NCBI RefSeq assembly: GCF_000169195.2
Contig: NC_016023.1
Coordinates: forward strand, 496,001-560,000
Length of the DNA stretch: 64,000 bases
DNA from: Heyndrickxia coagulans 36D1
Lineage (GTDB): Bacteria; Bacillota; Bacilli; Bacillales; Bacillaceae_C
Reading direction: 5' to 3'
In this document: in pieces, positions 8,968 through 18,441 of the stretch
How positions within the stretch are numbered: position 1 is the first letter of the stretch
Layout of the letters: the number at the start of each line of letters is the position of its first letter
Position numbers and translations under genes: made by a program
The notes under the pieces: generated by a model
Seen by the model: the letters and a program-made list of their open reading frames with translations, nothing else
Told to the model about the DNA's origin: nothing
Databases searched by the model: none

Positions 8968-9643
8968 AACCGTAACCTCCCAGCTGCTCATCGCGTACCA
9001 CTTTCCCACCTTCAATGGCGATGACGCGGTGCTTGTTTGTGTTTACAATATCACGGTTATGGGTAGCCATGACAACCGTTGTCCCGGTTACGTTGATGTC
9101 TTCGAGGATTTTCATAATGTCCCATGAAGTTTCCGGATCGAGGTTTCCAGTCGGCTCGTCCGCAATGACCACTTTCGGCATGTTGACGATGGAACGCGCG
9201 ATAGAAACCCGCTGCTGTTCACCGCCGGACAACTCAGAAGGCAGCATTCTTGCTTTATTTTTCAACCCGACCTGGTCGAGTACTTCCATGACGCGGCTCC
9301 GGATATAAGAAGGTTCCTGCTCGATCACTTCGAGGGCAAAGGCGATATTTTCATATACAGTCAATGTCTGCAGCAGCTTAAAATCCTGGAATACAACACC
9401 GATCTGCCGCCGGAAATAAGGAATCCGTTTGTCCCGGAGCTTTGAAAGATTGATGCCGTTCACGATGACATTTCCTGCTGTCGGCTTTTCTTCGCGGTAA
9501 ATCAGTTTGACGAGCGTGGATTTACCCGCGCCGCTCGGGCCAACGATATAAACAAATTCGCCCTGGTTGATTTTTATATTTAACCCGCTCACAGCCATGA
9601 CGCCGTTCGGGTACTTTTTATAGACGTCCTTTAATTCTATCAT
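8957..9643 (-). CDS. ftsE: Cell-division ATP-binding protein FtsE
   Basis: ABC ATPase of 228 residues. The Walker A motif GPSGAGKST is at about 36-44, the signature LSGGEQQRVSIARS at about 136-149, and Walker B VVIADEPTGNLD at about 155-166, followed by the switch His in ATHNRD. The start is the ATG of MIELKDVYKKYPNG with GGTGAGG just upstream; a longer frame lacks a ribosome site. It is the first gene of the ftsE-ftsX pair and powers FtsX at the inner face of the membrane. Confidence 0.95.
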   Translation of the reverse strand: MIELKDVYKKYPNGVMAVSGLNIKINQGEFVYIVGPSGAGKSTLVKLIYREEKPTAGNVIVNGINLSKLRDKRIPYFRRQIGVVFQDFKLLQTLTVYENIAFALEVIEQEPSYIRSRVMEVLDQVGLKNKARMLPSELSGGEQQRVSIARSIVNMPKVVIADEPTGNLDPETSWDIMKILEDINVTGTTVVMATHNRDIVNTNKHRVIAIEGGKVVRDEQLGGYGYED

Positions 9644-9876
9644 TTCCTCACCTAGCTTTTTTTCAATGTAACGTGCCGGAATGAAAAATATGTCAACGGA
9701 ACCGGCAAAAAACGCCAATTTTTGCATTCCCTGCACACCCGTCCCTGTAAAAGAGCCGTACAGGATGATTTGCTGTAAGAAAAGGCTGTGTGAAAACCTT
9801 TCCGCATAAAATTTGACTTTTTTCTCTTTTCAACGCGCGAGAATTCGCATAATTGCTCGAAATTCGCACATTTATT

Positions 9877-9885
9877 ATTATAGCA
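9877..9885 (-). promoter_or_regulatory. Extended -10 promoter upstream of ftsE
   Basis: The minus strand reads TGCTATAAT, a perfect TGn extended -10. No good -35 is present at 17 bases. It would give a leader of about 220 bases before ftsE. Confidence 0.45.
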
Positions 9886-10046
9886 TCCCTACCCTTGAGC
9901 GACATTACAGTTTTGTTTCAAATTTTCTAATGGGGGTGAACACTTTTTTGAGGATCGCTTCGCATTTTGGAACTTTTTAAGCCTTGTCTGAAACTGGAAA
10001 TGAATACCGTTGACACTTCCCCATCATTTTCCCTCCCTCGACAAAA

Positions 10047-10085
10047 ACAAAATAGGGATTCCCGTCGTATGGGAATCCCTATTTT
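10047..10085 (-). terminator. Strong hairpin terminator
   Basis: Perfect arms AATAGGGATTCCC/GGGAATCCCTATT with a 7-base loop, followed on the minus strand by TTTTGTTTTTGT. It most likely ends transcription of the small membrane protein gene at 10319-10510. The plus side also has a T-run. Confidence 0.75.
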
Positions 10086-10318
10086 CATTCAGTGTGTCCT
10101 CGCATTCACTTTTTTGAAAAAACCCGGTAATAAAAGAAATTGCGCTTACAACACAGTCCGCCACTAAAAATGTCCCTATTCATCTATCTTCATTATATCC
10201 TTGACCTGTAATGTTAGTTGGGACGAAGATCATAATAATGCCTGAACCTAACCACTACTAATCAATTGTAATATAGATAGCATGGTTACAAATGATTCCT
10301 TTATATCATAAGGCATTC

Positions 10319-10510
10319 TCATTTCGGCAGTGCCATATATACTGAGATTGCCAAAAAAATGAAACCGACTACAAGTTCAATCCCAAATCTGGCTGTCTTG
10401 TTTTTCCTGTACTTAAAGCTGTTCACAAGAAGAACAATTCCGACAACAAAGCAAAAAAGCATGACCCAAAACCCCATGATTTTTCTCCCCATTCTTCTAT
10501 AAAGATCCAT
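10319..10510 (-). CDS. Small two-helix membrane protein of unknown function
   Basis: A 63-residue frame with two hydrophobic segments (about residues 11-29 and 42-60) separated by a basic loop (KYRKNKTARFG). This looks like a genuine small membrane protein, but I do not recognise a family. The start is uncertain: ATG at 10510 (MDLYRRM) follows AAAGAGAT, and in-frame ATGs occur at 10492 and 10480. The neighbours are cccB (upstream, with its own terminator between) and ftsE. A strong terminator about 230 bases downstream supports transcription through it. Confidence 0.5.
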   Translation of the reverse strand: MDLYRRMGRKIMGFWVMLFCFVVGIVLLVNSFKYRKNKTARFGIELVVGFIFLAISVYMALPK

Positions 10511-10783
10511 TATCTCTTTGGATTCCCGCTTTTGTAATCCCATCCCCGTATGGTTAGAAGTAGTACAAAGGTACAAACGAATAACAGAAACATGATGTGA
10601 ATTTATTTCCTGTATTACAACCAATTGGAAATTTTTTTACATTATAACACACGGCTTTTATATTTGTAAACGTTTAATTTTATTTTTTCGTTTTTTCAAA
10701 AAGGTCGCGTAACGCTTGCCTTTTTAGCCCATACTGAGCCAGTATTTTTGCAGTTGCTGTAGAAAAAACTTTCCACCTTTACC
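10511..10783. other. Intergenic stretch after cccB
   Basis: AT-rich, no gene seen. It probably carries the promoter of the small membrane protein, but no clear -35/-10 pair was found. Confidence 0.4.
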
Positions 10784-10815
10784 AAAAAACGGGCCGGTTT
10801 TCCGGTCCGTTTTTG
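10784..10815 (-). terminator. Terminator of cccB
   Basis: Arms ACGGACCGG/CCGGCCCGT around a short loop, then TTTTTT on the minus strand, directly after the cccB stop codon. Confidence 0.85.
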
Positions 10816-11136
10816 TCATTTTTTCTTGGAAAGCCATTTCGCGACTTTTTGGGCATCGTCTCCCTTTAAAAGCCCTTTTGGCATGTCTCCTTTTCCGTTT
10901 TCAATGACATTTAAAATCTGTTTTTCGTTGAGCTTAGAACCGATATGCTGCAAATTCGGCCCGACATTCCCTTGCAATTGATCGCCATGGCAGGCAGAAC
11001 ATTTTTGGTCTACCAGTTTTTCGGCATCGCCGCCATTTGCCGTGTTTTTCCCGCCGTCTGATGATGGAGACCCGTTCCCACAGGCGGAAAGTCCAGCTGC
11101 AAGTAGAATCGCCGCCATAGCTGCGCGCCATTTCAT
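10816..11136 (-). CDS. cccB: Lipoprotein cytochrome c551
   Basis: Small membrane-anchored c-type cytochrome of 106 residues that carries electrons outside the membrane. The lipobox LSAC gives the lipid-modified Cys19, followed by a Gly/Asn/Ser-rich tether. The haem site is CSACH (Cys46, Cys49, His50), and Met85 in GDMPKGLL is the likely sixth haem ligand. GGAGGGAGGGC precedes the ATG. Its place near ftsE and prfB matches B. subtilis cccB. Confidence 0.93.
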   Translation of the reverse strand: MKWRAAMAAILLAAGLSACGNGSPSSDGGKNTANGGDAEKLVDQKCSACHGDQLQGNVGPNLQHIGSKLNEKQILNVIENGKGDMPKGLLKGDDAQKVAKWLSKKK

Positions 11137-11229
11137 ATGAAGCCCTCCCTCCTATGCACATTCTTCTTTCATTATACCGAATGTCCGCCTAGGCAGGGAA
11201 AGAAATACGAAAAACGCGTAAACCGGCGG

Positions 11230-12093
11230 CTACGGCATGTTAAAACCTTCGCCCAGCACTTCGGCGGCATCCATCACAACAACAAATGCCTTCCCGTCAA
11301 TGGTTTTGACAAGGTTTCTTAACTTAATAAATTCAGACTGGTCGACGACACACATTAAAATCGGCTTTTCCTGGTCGGTAAATCCGCCATATGCATGGAG
11401 CCTTGTAACCCCCCGGTCGATCTGGAACAAAATCTCTTTCCGGATATCCTCGTGTTTGTCAGAAATGATCAGTACATTTTTCGAACGGTTCAGGCCGACC
11501 TGGACGAGGTCAATGGTCTTGCTTGTGACAAACAGCCCGATGATTGCATACAAACCCTTTTCAATATCAAAAACGGCAGCTGCTGACAGGACAACAAGCC
11601 CGTCAATCGCAAGCACACATTTCCCGAGTGAGATGCCGGTAAATTTATGGATAATTTGCGCGGCCAAATCGGTTCCGCCGGTTGAAGCCCTGCCAAGAAA
11701 CACAATCCCGAGCCCAGCCCCGACGCCGATTCCACCAAAAAGTGCGGCCAGCAATGCGTCATGCGTCCACGGCTGCCAATTTTCCGTCAAAAAAACAACA
11801 AACGGCAAAAACAAGGTGCCAACAAGTGTTTTAATGCCAAATTGGTAGCCAAGAAAAATGAGGCCGGCAATAAATAGCGGAATGTTGAGCCCCCATTGCA
11901 CGTAAGCCGGCTTCCATCCGAACACCCCGTGCAAAATCGTGCTGATCCCGCTGACGCCGCCGGACGCAATATTATTTGGAAGCAGGAAAACATTAAATGT
12001 AATGGCAACGATCGCTGATCCAGCAAGGATATAAATGTATTCTTTCAGCATCGTCCAGTATTTGTTCTCCGGCTTTCTCCTTTTCTTTGCCAT
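11230..12093 (-). CDS. YitT-family multi-spanning membrane protein (YvjA-like)
   Basis: A 287-residue protein with about five membrane helices in the first 180 residues (for example IYILAGSAIVAITFN and GGIGVGAGLGIVFLG) and a C-terminal soluble domain of DUF2179 type (about 200-285, with RGVTRLHAYGGFT). This is the YitT/YvjA/YpjC architecture. The molecular role of the family is not established. The start ATG of MAKKRRK has AAGGGGGAGGG upstream. Position between cccB and prfB matches B. subtilis yvjA. Confidence 0.85.
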   Translation of the reverse strand: MAKKRRKPENKYWTMLKEYIYILAGSAIVAITFNVFLLPNNIASGGVSGISTILHGVFGWKPAYVQWGLNIPLFIAGLIFLGYQFGIKTLVGTLFLPFVVFLTENWQPWTHDALLAALFGGIGVGAGLGIVFLGRASTGGTDLAAQIIHKFTGISLGKCVLAIDGLVVLSAAAVFDIEKGLYAIIGLFVTSKTIDLVQVGLNRSKNVLIISDKHEDIRKEILFQIDRGVTRLHAYGGFTDQEKPILMCVVDQSEFIKLRNLVKTIDGKAFVVVMDAAEVLGEGFNMP

Positions 12094-12111
12094 TTCCCTC
12101 CCCCTTTTCAT

Positions 12112-12190
12112 AAAAAAACGGATGCCACACACCAATATACAGGACCGCTTGTTTCGCACCCCTCTATATTTTTTGGCATTGTGGCATCCG
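12112..12190 (-). terminator. Terminator of prfB
   Basis: GGATGCCACA and TGTGGCATCC arms lie about 50 bases apart. On the minus strand they are followed by GTTTTTTT, 41 bases after the prfB stop. The long loop is unusual but the arms are perfect. Confidence 0.6.
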
Positions 12191-12230
12191 GCCTGTCATG
12201 CGTTCAATTTTTCAGAAAAACTTTTTCTCA

Positions 12231-13332
12231 TTACGAAATATGCGCACGCAGGTAAGCGTCAATGAACGGATCAATTTCGCCATCCATTACCGCCTGGACA
12301 TTCCCTGTTTCAACATTTGTGCGGTGATCTTTTACCATGGAATATGGATGGAAAACATAAGAACGGATCTGGCTGCCCCACCCGATCTCTTTCTGTTCGC
12401 CGCGGATTTCTGCCAATTGTTTCTCTTTTTCTTCTACTTCTTTTTGGTACAATTTCGCTTTCAGCATTTTCATGGCTTGTTCGCGGTTCTGAATTTGCGA
12501 ACGTTCCGATTGGCAGGAGACGACAATCCCGGTCGGAATATGGGTAATCCGGACAGCCGAAGACGTTTTGTTAATGTGCTGGCCGCCTGCCCCGCTTGCC
12601 CGGTATGTGTCGACACGCAAATCTTCCGGCCGGACTTCCACTTCAATGTTGTCGTCTATTTCCGGCATCACTTCGCACGAGACGAACGAAGTGTGGCGGC
12701 GGCCGGCTGCATCAAACGGCGAGATCCGGACAAGGCGGTGAATGCCTTTTTCCGCTTTAAGATAACCGTACGCGTTATGCCCTTTGAAAAGGAGGGTGAC
12801 GCTTTTCACACCGGCTTCGTCGCCCGGGAGGTAATCAAGGGTTTCGACTTTAAAGCCTTTTTTCTCGCCCCAGCGTGTATACATTCTGAGCAGCATGGAA
12901 CACCAGTCCTGGGATTCTGTACCGCCCGCGCCAGGGTGCAGTTCCAAAATCGCATTGTTCGCATCATACGGTCCGTTTAAAAGCAGCTGCAGCTCGTATT
13001 CATTTAATTTTTCCGTGAACGCTTCAAGCTCAGCCTCGAGCTCTTCTTTCAGTTCCGAGTCATTTTCTTCTTTGGCCAGTTCGTGCGTGACTTCGAGATC
13101 CTCCTGTTGCGACTCGAGTTCACGGTAGCCGTTTACCATTTCTTTTAAAGCATTGGATTCATTAATAATTTTTTGTGCTTCCTGCTGGTCGTCCCAAAAG
13201 TTCGGTTCCAGCATTCTTTCTTCCAGTTCAGCAATACGTGTCTCTTTTTCTTCTAATTCAAAGAGACCCCCTGAAACCCGCTAATTTCTTAGCTGTATTT
13301 TCCAATTCCGCTCTAATTTCTGATAACTCCAT
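12231..13332 (-). CDS. prfB: Peptide chain release factor 2, with programmed +1 frameshift
   Basis: RF2 terminates translation at UGA and UAA. The gene is in two frames. The first, from ATG at 13332 (GAGGTG upstream), reads [12 protein letters not shown]... to an in-frame TGA at 13260-13258 after AGG GGG TCT CTT. A +1 shift there continues at GAA (13259) into [15 protein letters not shown] and the rest. The complete protein has about 366 residues. The stop-recognition tripeptide SPF (RISPFDA) and the catalytic GGQ ([12 protein letters not shown]) are intact. Calling the gene from the internal ATG at 13214 would lose the first 40 residues. Low RF2 should favour the shift, giving autoregulation as known in E. 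coli and Bacillus. Confidence 0.95.
13257..13272 (-). promoter_or_regulatory. prfB programmed frameshift site
   Basis: The minus strand reads AGGGGGTCTCTTTGAA: an internal Shine-Dalgarno-like AGGGGG three bases before the CTT TGA slip codons. This is the classical RF2 shift arrangement. The ribosome slips +1 from CTT to TTT and resumes at GAA. Confidence 0.95.
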
Positions 13333-13368
13333 TCCATTCACCTCATTAAATTTTTCTGCTGTTTTCCG

Positions 13369-13405
13369 CAAAAAAGAAGGGCGGCGTTTTGCCCCTCCTT
13401 TTTTA
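13369..13405 (-). terminator. Possible terminator between secA and prfB
   Basis: Imperfect arms GGAGGGGC and GCCGCCCTTC, followed by TTTTTT on the minus strand, between the secA stop and the prfB start. It may only partly stop transcription, since prfB follows closely. Confidence 0.5.
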
Positions 13406-13422
13406 CGTATGCCTGCCTGATT

Positions 13423-15939
13423 TTAAGCCTCAAGCCGGCCGTGGCAGTTTTTATACTTTTTGCCGCTACCGCACGGGCAAGGGTCATTCCGGCCGATGCG
13501 CACTTTTTTGCGGATCGGTTTTTTCTTCACAATTGTTTCTTCCCCGCCCGGCACGACAGCCTGGCCCTTTGCCACTTCCTGGCGCTCCAGATTGGTTTGG
13601 ATTTCTGCTTTCATAATATATTTTGCCGTATCTTCCTCGATGGATGCAACCATATTTTCAAACATGGCAAAGCCTTCCGACTGGTATTCGCGCAGCGGGT
13701 CGATCTGGCCGTACGCGCGCAAGTGGATCCCTTCGCGGAGATGGTCCATCGCATCAATATGGTCGATCCATTTTGAGTCAACAGAGCGCAGCAAAATGAC
13801 TTTTTCAAATTCGCGCATCTGTTCCGGCCCGAATGCTTCTTCTTTTTCATCATAGCGCATCTTCACTTTTGCCATGATCAAGTCAACCATTTCGTCCGGT
13901 TCTTTTCCGAGCAAGTCTTCCCGCGAGATGTCGCCTTCACGAAGCAGATTGGTCAAGACATAATCGACAATGCCCTGCAAGTTCCATTCTTCCTCATCTT
14001 CATGAAGCGGTGCATTAGCGTTGACAACGCGTTCTACGACCGAGCGGATCATTTTTTCAACGATTTCACGCAAATTATCCGCCGTCAGTACTTCATCGCG
14101 CTGCTTATAGATGATCTCACGCTGTTGCCGGAGGACATCATCATATTGGAGCAGTTGTTTCCGGGCATCGAAGTTATTGCCTTCCACCCGTTTTTGTGCA
14201 GATTCAACGGCGCGCGACACCATTTTGCTCTGGATCGGCTGCGTATCATCCATGCCGAGCCGTTCCATCATGCTCTTCATATTATCCGATCCGAAACGAC
14301 GCATCAGTTCATCTTCCATTGACAGATAAAACTGTGTGATCCCGGGATCTCCTTGGCGTCCGGAACGCCCACGCAACTGGTTGTCGATCCGCCTTGATTC
14401 ATGGCGTTCAGTTCCGATAACGGCAAGGCCGCCCAGTTCCACGACACCGTCGCCAAGCTTGATATCGGTACCGCGCCCGGCCATGTTCGTCGCGATCGTG
14501 ACCGCGCCTTTTTGCCCGGCCTGTTTGATGATCTCCGCTTCACGCGCATGGTTTTTCGCGTTCAACACGTTATGCGGGACGCCTTTCTTTTTCAGCATTC
14601 GGGAAATCAATTCAGACGTTTCGATCGCAACCGTCCCGACAAGTATCGGCTGGCCAAGGTCGTGCCGCTGCTTTATATCCTCAACAACGGCTCTGAACTT
14701 GCCTTCCATCGTTTTGTAAATCAAATCCGGCCGGTCATCGCGGATGATCGGGCGGTTTGTCGGGATCACGACAACACGCATGTTATAAATGTTGCGGAAT
14801 TCTTCTTCTTCCGTTTTCGCTGTACCGGTCATCCCGGCCAGCTTCGCATACATCCGGAAATAGTTCTGGAATGTGATCGTGGCCATCGTCATGCTTTCGT
14901 TCTGGATCTCCACGCCCTCTTTTGCTTCAATCGCCTGATGGAGCCCTTCACTGAAACGGCGGCCTTTCATCAGGCGGCCGGTGAACTGGTCGACGATGAT
15001 GATTTCCCCGTCCTGCACAACATAGTCGACATCCCGGTGCATCGCAACATTGGCTTTCAGCGCCTGGTTAATATGGTGGTTGATTGTCACATTGCGGATA
15101 TCGTACAGGTTGTCGATATGAAAATATTTTTCGGCTTTCGTGATGCCATCTTCCGTCAGCAGCACGCTCTTCGTTTTCACGTCATAAGTGTAATCTTTTT
15201 CTTTTTCCAATGTACGCACAAATGCGTTCGCTTGTGTATACAGTGCCGTCGATTTTTCGGCTTGTCCGGAAATAATAAGCGGCGTCCGCGCTTCATCGAT
15301 TAAAATCGAGTCGACTTCATCGATGACCGCAAAATAAAGCGGCCGCTGCACTTTTTGTTCTTGGTAGAGCACCATATTGTCGCGCAAATAATCGAAGCCG
15401 AATTCATTGTTCGTCCCGTATGTGATATCTGCTGCATATGCGGCCTGTTTTTCTTCGTTCGACATATTGGTTAAATTCAGGCCGACAGTAAGCCCAAGAA
15501 ATTGGTACAGCTTGCCCATTTCCTCGGCATCCCGCTTCGCCAAGTATTCGTTCACTGTGACGACATGGACGCCTTTTCCGGACAGGGCGTTCAAATAAAC
15601 CGGCATCGTCGCGGTCAGCGTTTTTCCTTCACCGGTTTTCATTTCGGCAATATTTCCTTCATGGAGCGTAATACCGCCCATCAGCTGGACATGATAAGGA
15701 TAAAGCCCGAGCACACGTCTGGCGCCTTCCCGGACAACCGCAAAAGCTTCCACAAGCAGGTCATCAAGGCTCTCGCCGTTTTGGTAACGCTGCTTAAACT
15801 CTTCCGTCTTGTCGCGCAGCTGCTCATCCGACAGCTTTTCCATATCCGACGCCAATTCCTCAATCTGGTTTGCGATCTTCTCAAGATGTTTCAGTTCACG
15901 TTTGTTGGCATCAAAAACTTTGTCCAAAAAAGCCACCAT
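13423..15939 (-). CDS. secA: Preprotein translocase ATPase SecA
   Basis: Motor ATPase that pushes unfolded preproteins through SecYEG. The protein is 838 residues, a normal Bacillus size. Walker A MKTGEGKT is at about 100-107, DEVD at about 208-211, and the second nucleotide-binding lobe carries [14 protein letters not shown] and [10 protein letters not shown]. The C-terminus ends in the zinc-binding [14 protein letters not shown], which binds SecB/lipid in other species. AAAGGAGCG precedes the ATG. It lies upstream of prfB as in B. subtilis, but ggt separates it from hpf. Confidence 0.97.
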   Translation of the reverse strand: MVAFLDKVFDANKRELKHLEKIANQIEELASDMEKLSDEQLRDKTEEFKQRYQNGESLDDLLVEAFAVVREGARRVLGLYPYHVQLMGGITLHEGNIAEMKTGEGKTLTATMPVYLNALSGKGVHVVTVNEYLAKRDAEEMGKLYQFLGLTVGLNLTNMSNEEKQAAYAADITYGTNNEFGFDYLRDNMVLYQEQKVQRPLYFAVIDEVDSILIDEARTPLIISGQAEKSTALYTQANAFVRTLEKEKDYTYDVKTKSVLLTEDGITKAEKYFHIDNLYDIRNVTINHHINQALKANVAMHRDVDYVVQDGEIIIVDQFTGRLMKGRRFSEGLHQAIEAKEGVEIQNESMTMATITFQNYFRMYAKLAGMTGTAKTEEEEFRNIYNMRVVVIPTNRPIIRDDRPDLIYKTMEGKFRAVVEDIKQRHDLGQPILVGTVAIETSELISRMLKKKGVPHNVLNAKNHAREAEIIKQAGQKGAVTIATNMAGRGTDIKLGDGVVELGGLAVIGTERHESRRIDNQLRGRSGRQGDPGITQFYLSMEDELMRRFGSDNMKSMMERLGMDDTQPIQSKMVSRAVESAQKRVEGNNFDARKQLLQYDDVLRQQREIIYKQRDEVLTADNLREIVEKMIRSVVERVVNANAPLHEDEEEWNLQGIVDYVLTNLLREGDISREDLLGKEPDEMVDLIMAKVKMRYDEKEEAFGPEQMREFEKVILLRSVDSKWIDHIDAMDHLREGIHLRAYGQIDPLREYQSEGFAMFENMVASIEEDTAKYIMKAEIQTNLERQEVAKGQAVVPGGEETIVKKKPIRKKVRIGRNDPCPCGSGKKYKNCHGRLEA

Positions 15940-16520
15940 TCAAAACGCTCCTTTATTTCAGTATCAAAACAGGACTTTTCGGCCCTATCGTTGTAATTGC
16001 CATGACTTTTAAATTTTAATTATAGCACAGTTTCTTTTCTGCGTCTCTTTTTTCGCCGGGTTTTCCCGGCCGTGTCAAACCAGGGTTTCCATGCTTTTTG
16101 AGGAAAGTTCCGATGATACAGCCCCGGATGCGGCCGGGTGCGTGTATTTTGTTTCCTGAAATATACCTTATTGTATTTTAACACTGAAACGGAGCGCATA
16201 CAACAAAAGAACCCGGGGTGGGCAGCAGGCCCGGGCGGAAGAGACCGGATTGAGGATGCTGCCGGTGCTTAAGATTATATAAAATGAACAAAATATGGCT
16301 GCTCTGTTGCCTGCTGCAAAAAGCCATCGCCATGCAAATGGACGCCCGGGGCTGATGCACAACTTCAGTTATATCGTCTATATCGTCATTTAAAATCCAT
16401 GCCGGGCAACCGGTTTTTAACCTCCAGGGAGATTCCGGCTTTCCCGGTTCGGCATGCCCGGGCCGCTGTCTGAAAAAAAATGAAGAGGCCTGAGCACCCA
16501 TTTGGAATTGGAAAAGCGTT
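15940..16520. other. Intergenic stretch between ggt and secA
   Basis: About 580 bases with no supported gene. A secA promoter candidate lies near 16019. Frames at 16168-16549 have no ribosome sites and overlap the ggt 3' end. A GCCGGG/CCCGGC hairpin at about 16055-16071 lacks a T-run. Gene decay after the ggt insertion is possible but unproven. Confidence 0.4.
16019..16027 (-). promoter_or_regulatory. Extended -10 promoter of secA
   Basis: The minus strand reads TGCTATAAT, the same extended -10 as upstream of ftsE, about 80 bases before the secA start. No convincing -35 is present. Confidence 0.45.
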
Positions 16521-18134
16521 TTACCAGGCCGCCACCATGCCGTCCGCACGCGATTCCGTGCCGCCCATCAGTACGCCCGTGTCCGGATTCCGCCAGATGA
16601 TCTGGCCGCGGCCGAAACCGCCCGTATCCGCAGCCACATGGACATCGTGCCCTTTTCGGATCAGCCCTTGCACAAGGTGATTCGGAAAATGGGGTTCTAC
16701 CAGCACTTTTTTCCCCTCCGTCCATTGCCATCTCGGGGCATCCAGCGCCTGCTGCGGATGAAGATGAAAATCAATCGTGTTCATGATCACTTGGAAGTGG
16801 CCCTGCGGTTGCATATAGCCGCCCATCACCCCAAACGGCCCGACCGCTTCCCCGTCTTTTGTTAAAAAGCCGGGAATAATCGTATGATACGTCTTTTTGC
16901 CGGGTTTCAATGCATTCACATGCGTTTCATCCAAAGAAAAATCATGCCCCCGGTTTTGCAAAGCAATTCCTGTGCCCGGAACGACAATGCCGGAGCCGAA
17001 TCCCATATAATTGCTTTGGATATAAGAAACCATATTCCCTTCCCCGTCCGCTGCCGCCAAATAGACAGTGCCGCTCTTTGGCAGTTCATACGGTTCCGGA
17101 TCCAGCGCCAGATCCCCGATCAGCCTGCGCCGGTTTGCAGCATAGCCTTCCGAAAGCAAGTGTGCAATGTCCGCCTTCATTTCACCGGCATCTGTAATGA
17201 ACGCTTTGCCGTCTGTAAAAGCGAGTTTCATTGCTTCAATTTGTTTATGATAGGTATCCACGCAGTCTTTTTCACGAAATTCAAATCCTTGCGCAATATT
17301 GAGCGCCATCAACGCAACAAGCCCCTGCCCGTTCGGCGGCATTTCCCACACCTCATAGCCCCGGTAGCTGGCGGAAATCGGCTCCACCCATTCGGGATGA
17401 TAAGCCTCCAAATCTTCCCTGCTTAAAAAGCCGCCCCATTTCCGGATACAGGCACTGATTTTTTCTGCAAGCGGCCCCCTGTAAAAACTTTCTGCTTTCG
17501 TTTCCGCAATTTCCTTTAATGCCGCGGCATGCCCGGGCGATTTCCACACTTCCCCGATTGCCGGCGCCCTGCCGTCCGGCGCAAACGTGTCAAACCATGG
17601 CTGGAACATTTCTTCTTTAAAAATCGTTTGAAACTGGCGGAATGCCCTTTCCCAGTATTTTCCCAAAACCGGCGAAAGCGGGTACCCCTCTTCCGCATAC
17701 CGGATTGCCGGTTGCACAACGTCTGCCAGCGGGAGCCGCCCGAATTTTTCCGATAGCGCCGCCCATGCTGCCGGCGCGCCCGGCACCGTAATCGGGACCA
17801 CCCCATAAGCCGGCATTTTTTCATACCCTTGTTTTTTCACGGCCTCAATGGAAATCGACTGCGGTGCGGGCCCGCTTGCATTTAAACCGTGCAGTTTCCC
17901 GCCCGCCCAAACAATGGCGAATGCATCTGAACCGATGCCGTTCGAGGCCGGCTCCACGACCGTTAAGGCGGCGGCTGCGGCAATAGCGGCATCAATCGCA
18001 TTGCCGCCTTTTTGTAAAACTTCAAGGCCGGCCTGGGCAGCTAACGGCTGTGAAGTGGCAACCATTCCTTTTTTGGCAAAAATGGTATTTCTGGTGGATA
18101 CATAAGGATGATACAAGTAATCCAGGTTCATCAT
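16521..18134 (-). CDS. Gamma-glutamyltransferase family protein, YwrD-like (no signal peptide)
   Basis: An Ntn hydrolase of about 537 residues expected to mature by self-cleavage before Thr356 in KSGTVYLAAAD. The GGxxA-type segment QKGGNAIDAAIAAA (about 41-54) and the substrate loop MGGYMQPQGH are present. Unlike secreted Ggt it starts directly with MNLDYLYHPY and has no signal peptide, so it should act in the cytoplasm, as suggested for B. subtilis YwrD. Its substrate is not known; glutathione or gamma-glutamyl peptides are possible. GAGGGGGG precedes the paired ATGs at 18134/18131. It is inserted between secA and hpf, which are neighbours in B. subtilis. Confidence 0.87.
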   Translation of the reverse strand: MMNLDYLYHPYVSTRNTIFAKKGMVATSQPLAAQAGLEVLQKGGNAIDAAIAAAAALTVVEPASNGIGSDAFAIVWAGGKLHGLNASGPAPQSISIEAVKKQGYEKMPAYGVVPITVPGAPAAWAALSEKFGRLPLADVVQPAIRYAEEGYPLSPVLGKYWERAFRQFQTIFKEEMFQPWFDTFAPDGRAPAIGEVWKSPGHAAALKEIAETKAESFYRGPLAEKISACIRKWGGFLSREDLEAYHPEWVEPISASYRGYEVWEMPPNGQGLVALMALNIAQGFEFREKDCVDTYHKQIEAMKLAFTDGKAFITDAGEMKADIAHLLSEGYAANRRRLIGDLALDPEPYELPKSGTVYLAAADGEGNMVSYIQSNYMGFGSGIVVPGTGIALQNRGHDFSLDETHVNALKPGKKTYHTIIPGFLTKDGEAVGPFGVMGGYMQPQGHFQVIMNTIDFHLHPQQALDAPRWQWTEGKKVLVEPHFPNHLVQGLIRKGHDVHVAADTGGFGRGQIIWRNPDTGVLMGGTESRADGMVAAW

Positions 18135-18395
18135 TTTCCCCCCTCGTATAAAATGCACTCTTTTTTCCTGTTCGCAAGTGTAGGCCTTGCCGGCTGCTCG
18201 TCCGCTCCGGTTTTCAGTCTGTCATCCGGGCTTTTCTCCTGCCTACCTTGCCATTTTCTTTATCCCTAAACCTATGCGCCGGCTGATTTTCATCCTTCTG
18301 CCGATGCCGCGTTCCTTTTCGGCTTGCGTTGTTTGCTTAAAAACCGCCCCCGGCTTTACCGGGCCCGTTTTGCTTTCACCGGATGGGCTCATGCT
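18135..18395. other. Intergenic stretch between hpf and ggt
   Basis: No gene is supported on either strand. It should hold the ggt promoter, which I could not identify. Confidence 0.4.
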
Positions 18396-18428
18396 GCAAA
18401 AGCACCCGCGGATTCACCGCGGGTGCTT
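18396..18428 (-). terminator. Terminator of hpf
   Basis: Perfect 11-bp arms AGCACCCGCGG/CCGCGGGTGCT with a 5-base loop, followed by TTTT on the minus strand, immediately after hpf. Confidence 0.85.
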
Positions 18429-18441
18429 GTTCGTCCGTTCC

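Larger units (their letters stand above)
9644..10318. other. Long intergenic stretch upstream of ftsE
   Basis: No gene is supported. It holds the probable ftsE promoter (extended -10 at 9877-9885), a roughly 220-base leader, and a strong hairpin at 10047-10085 that ends the gene to the right. Short frames in it lack ribosome sites. Confidence 0.5.

Noticed and set aside
12198-12980. 260-codon plus-strand frame
   Set aside because: Antisense shadow of prfB.
14401-15303. 300-codon plus-strand frame
   Set aside because: Entirely antisense to secA; the protein is unlike any family and has no ribosome site.
16168-16549. Minus-strand genes between ggt and secA
   Set aside because: Frames overlap each other and the ggt end, are Arg/Pro-rich and lack ribosome sites.
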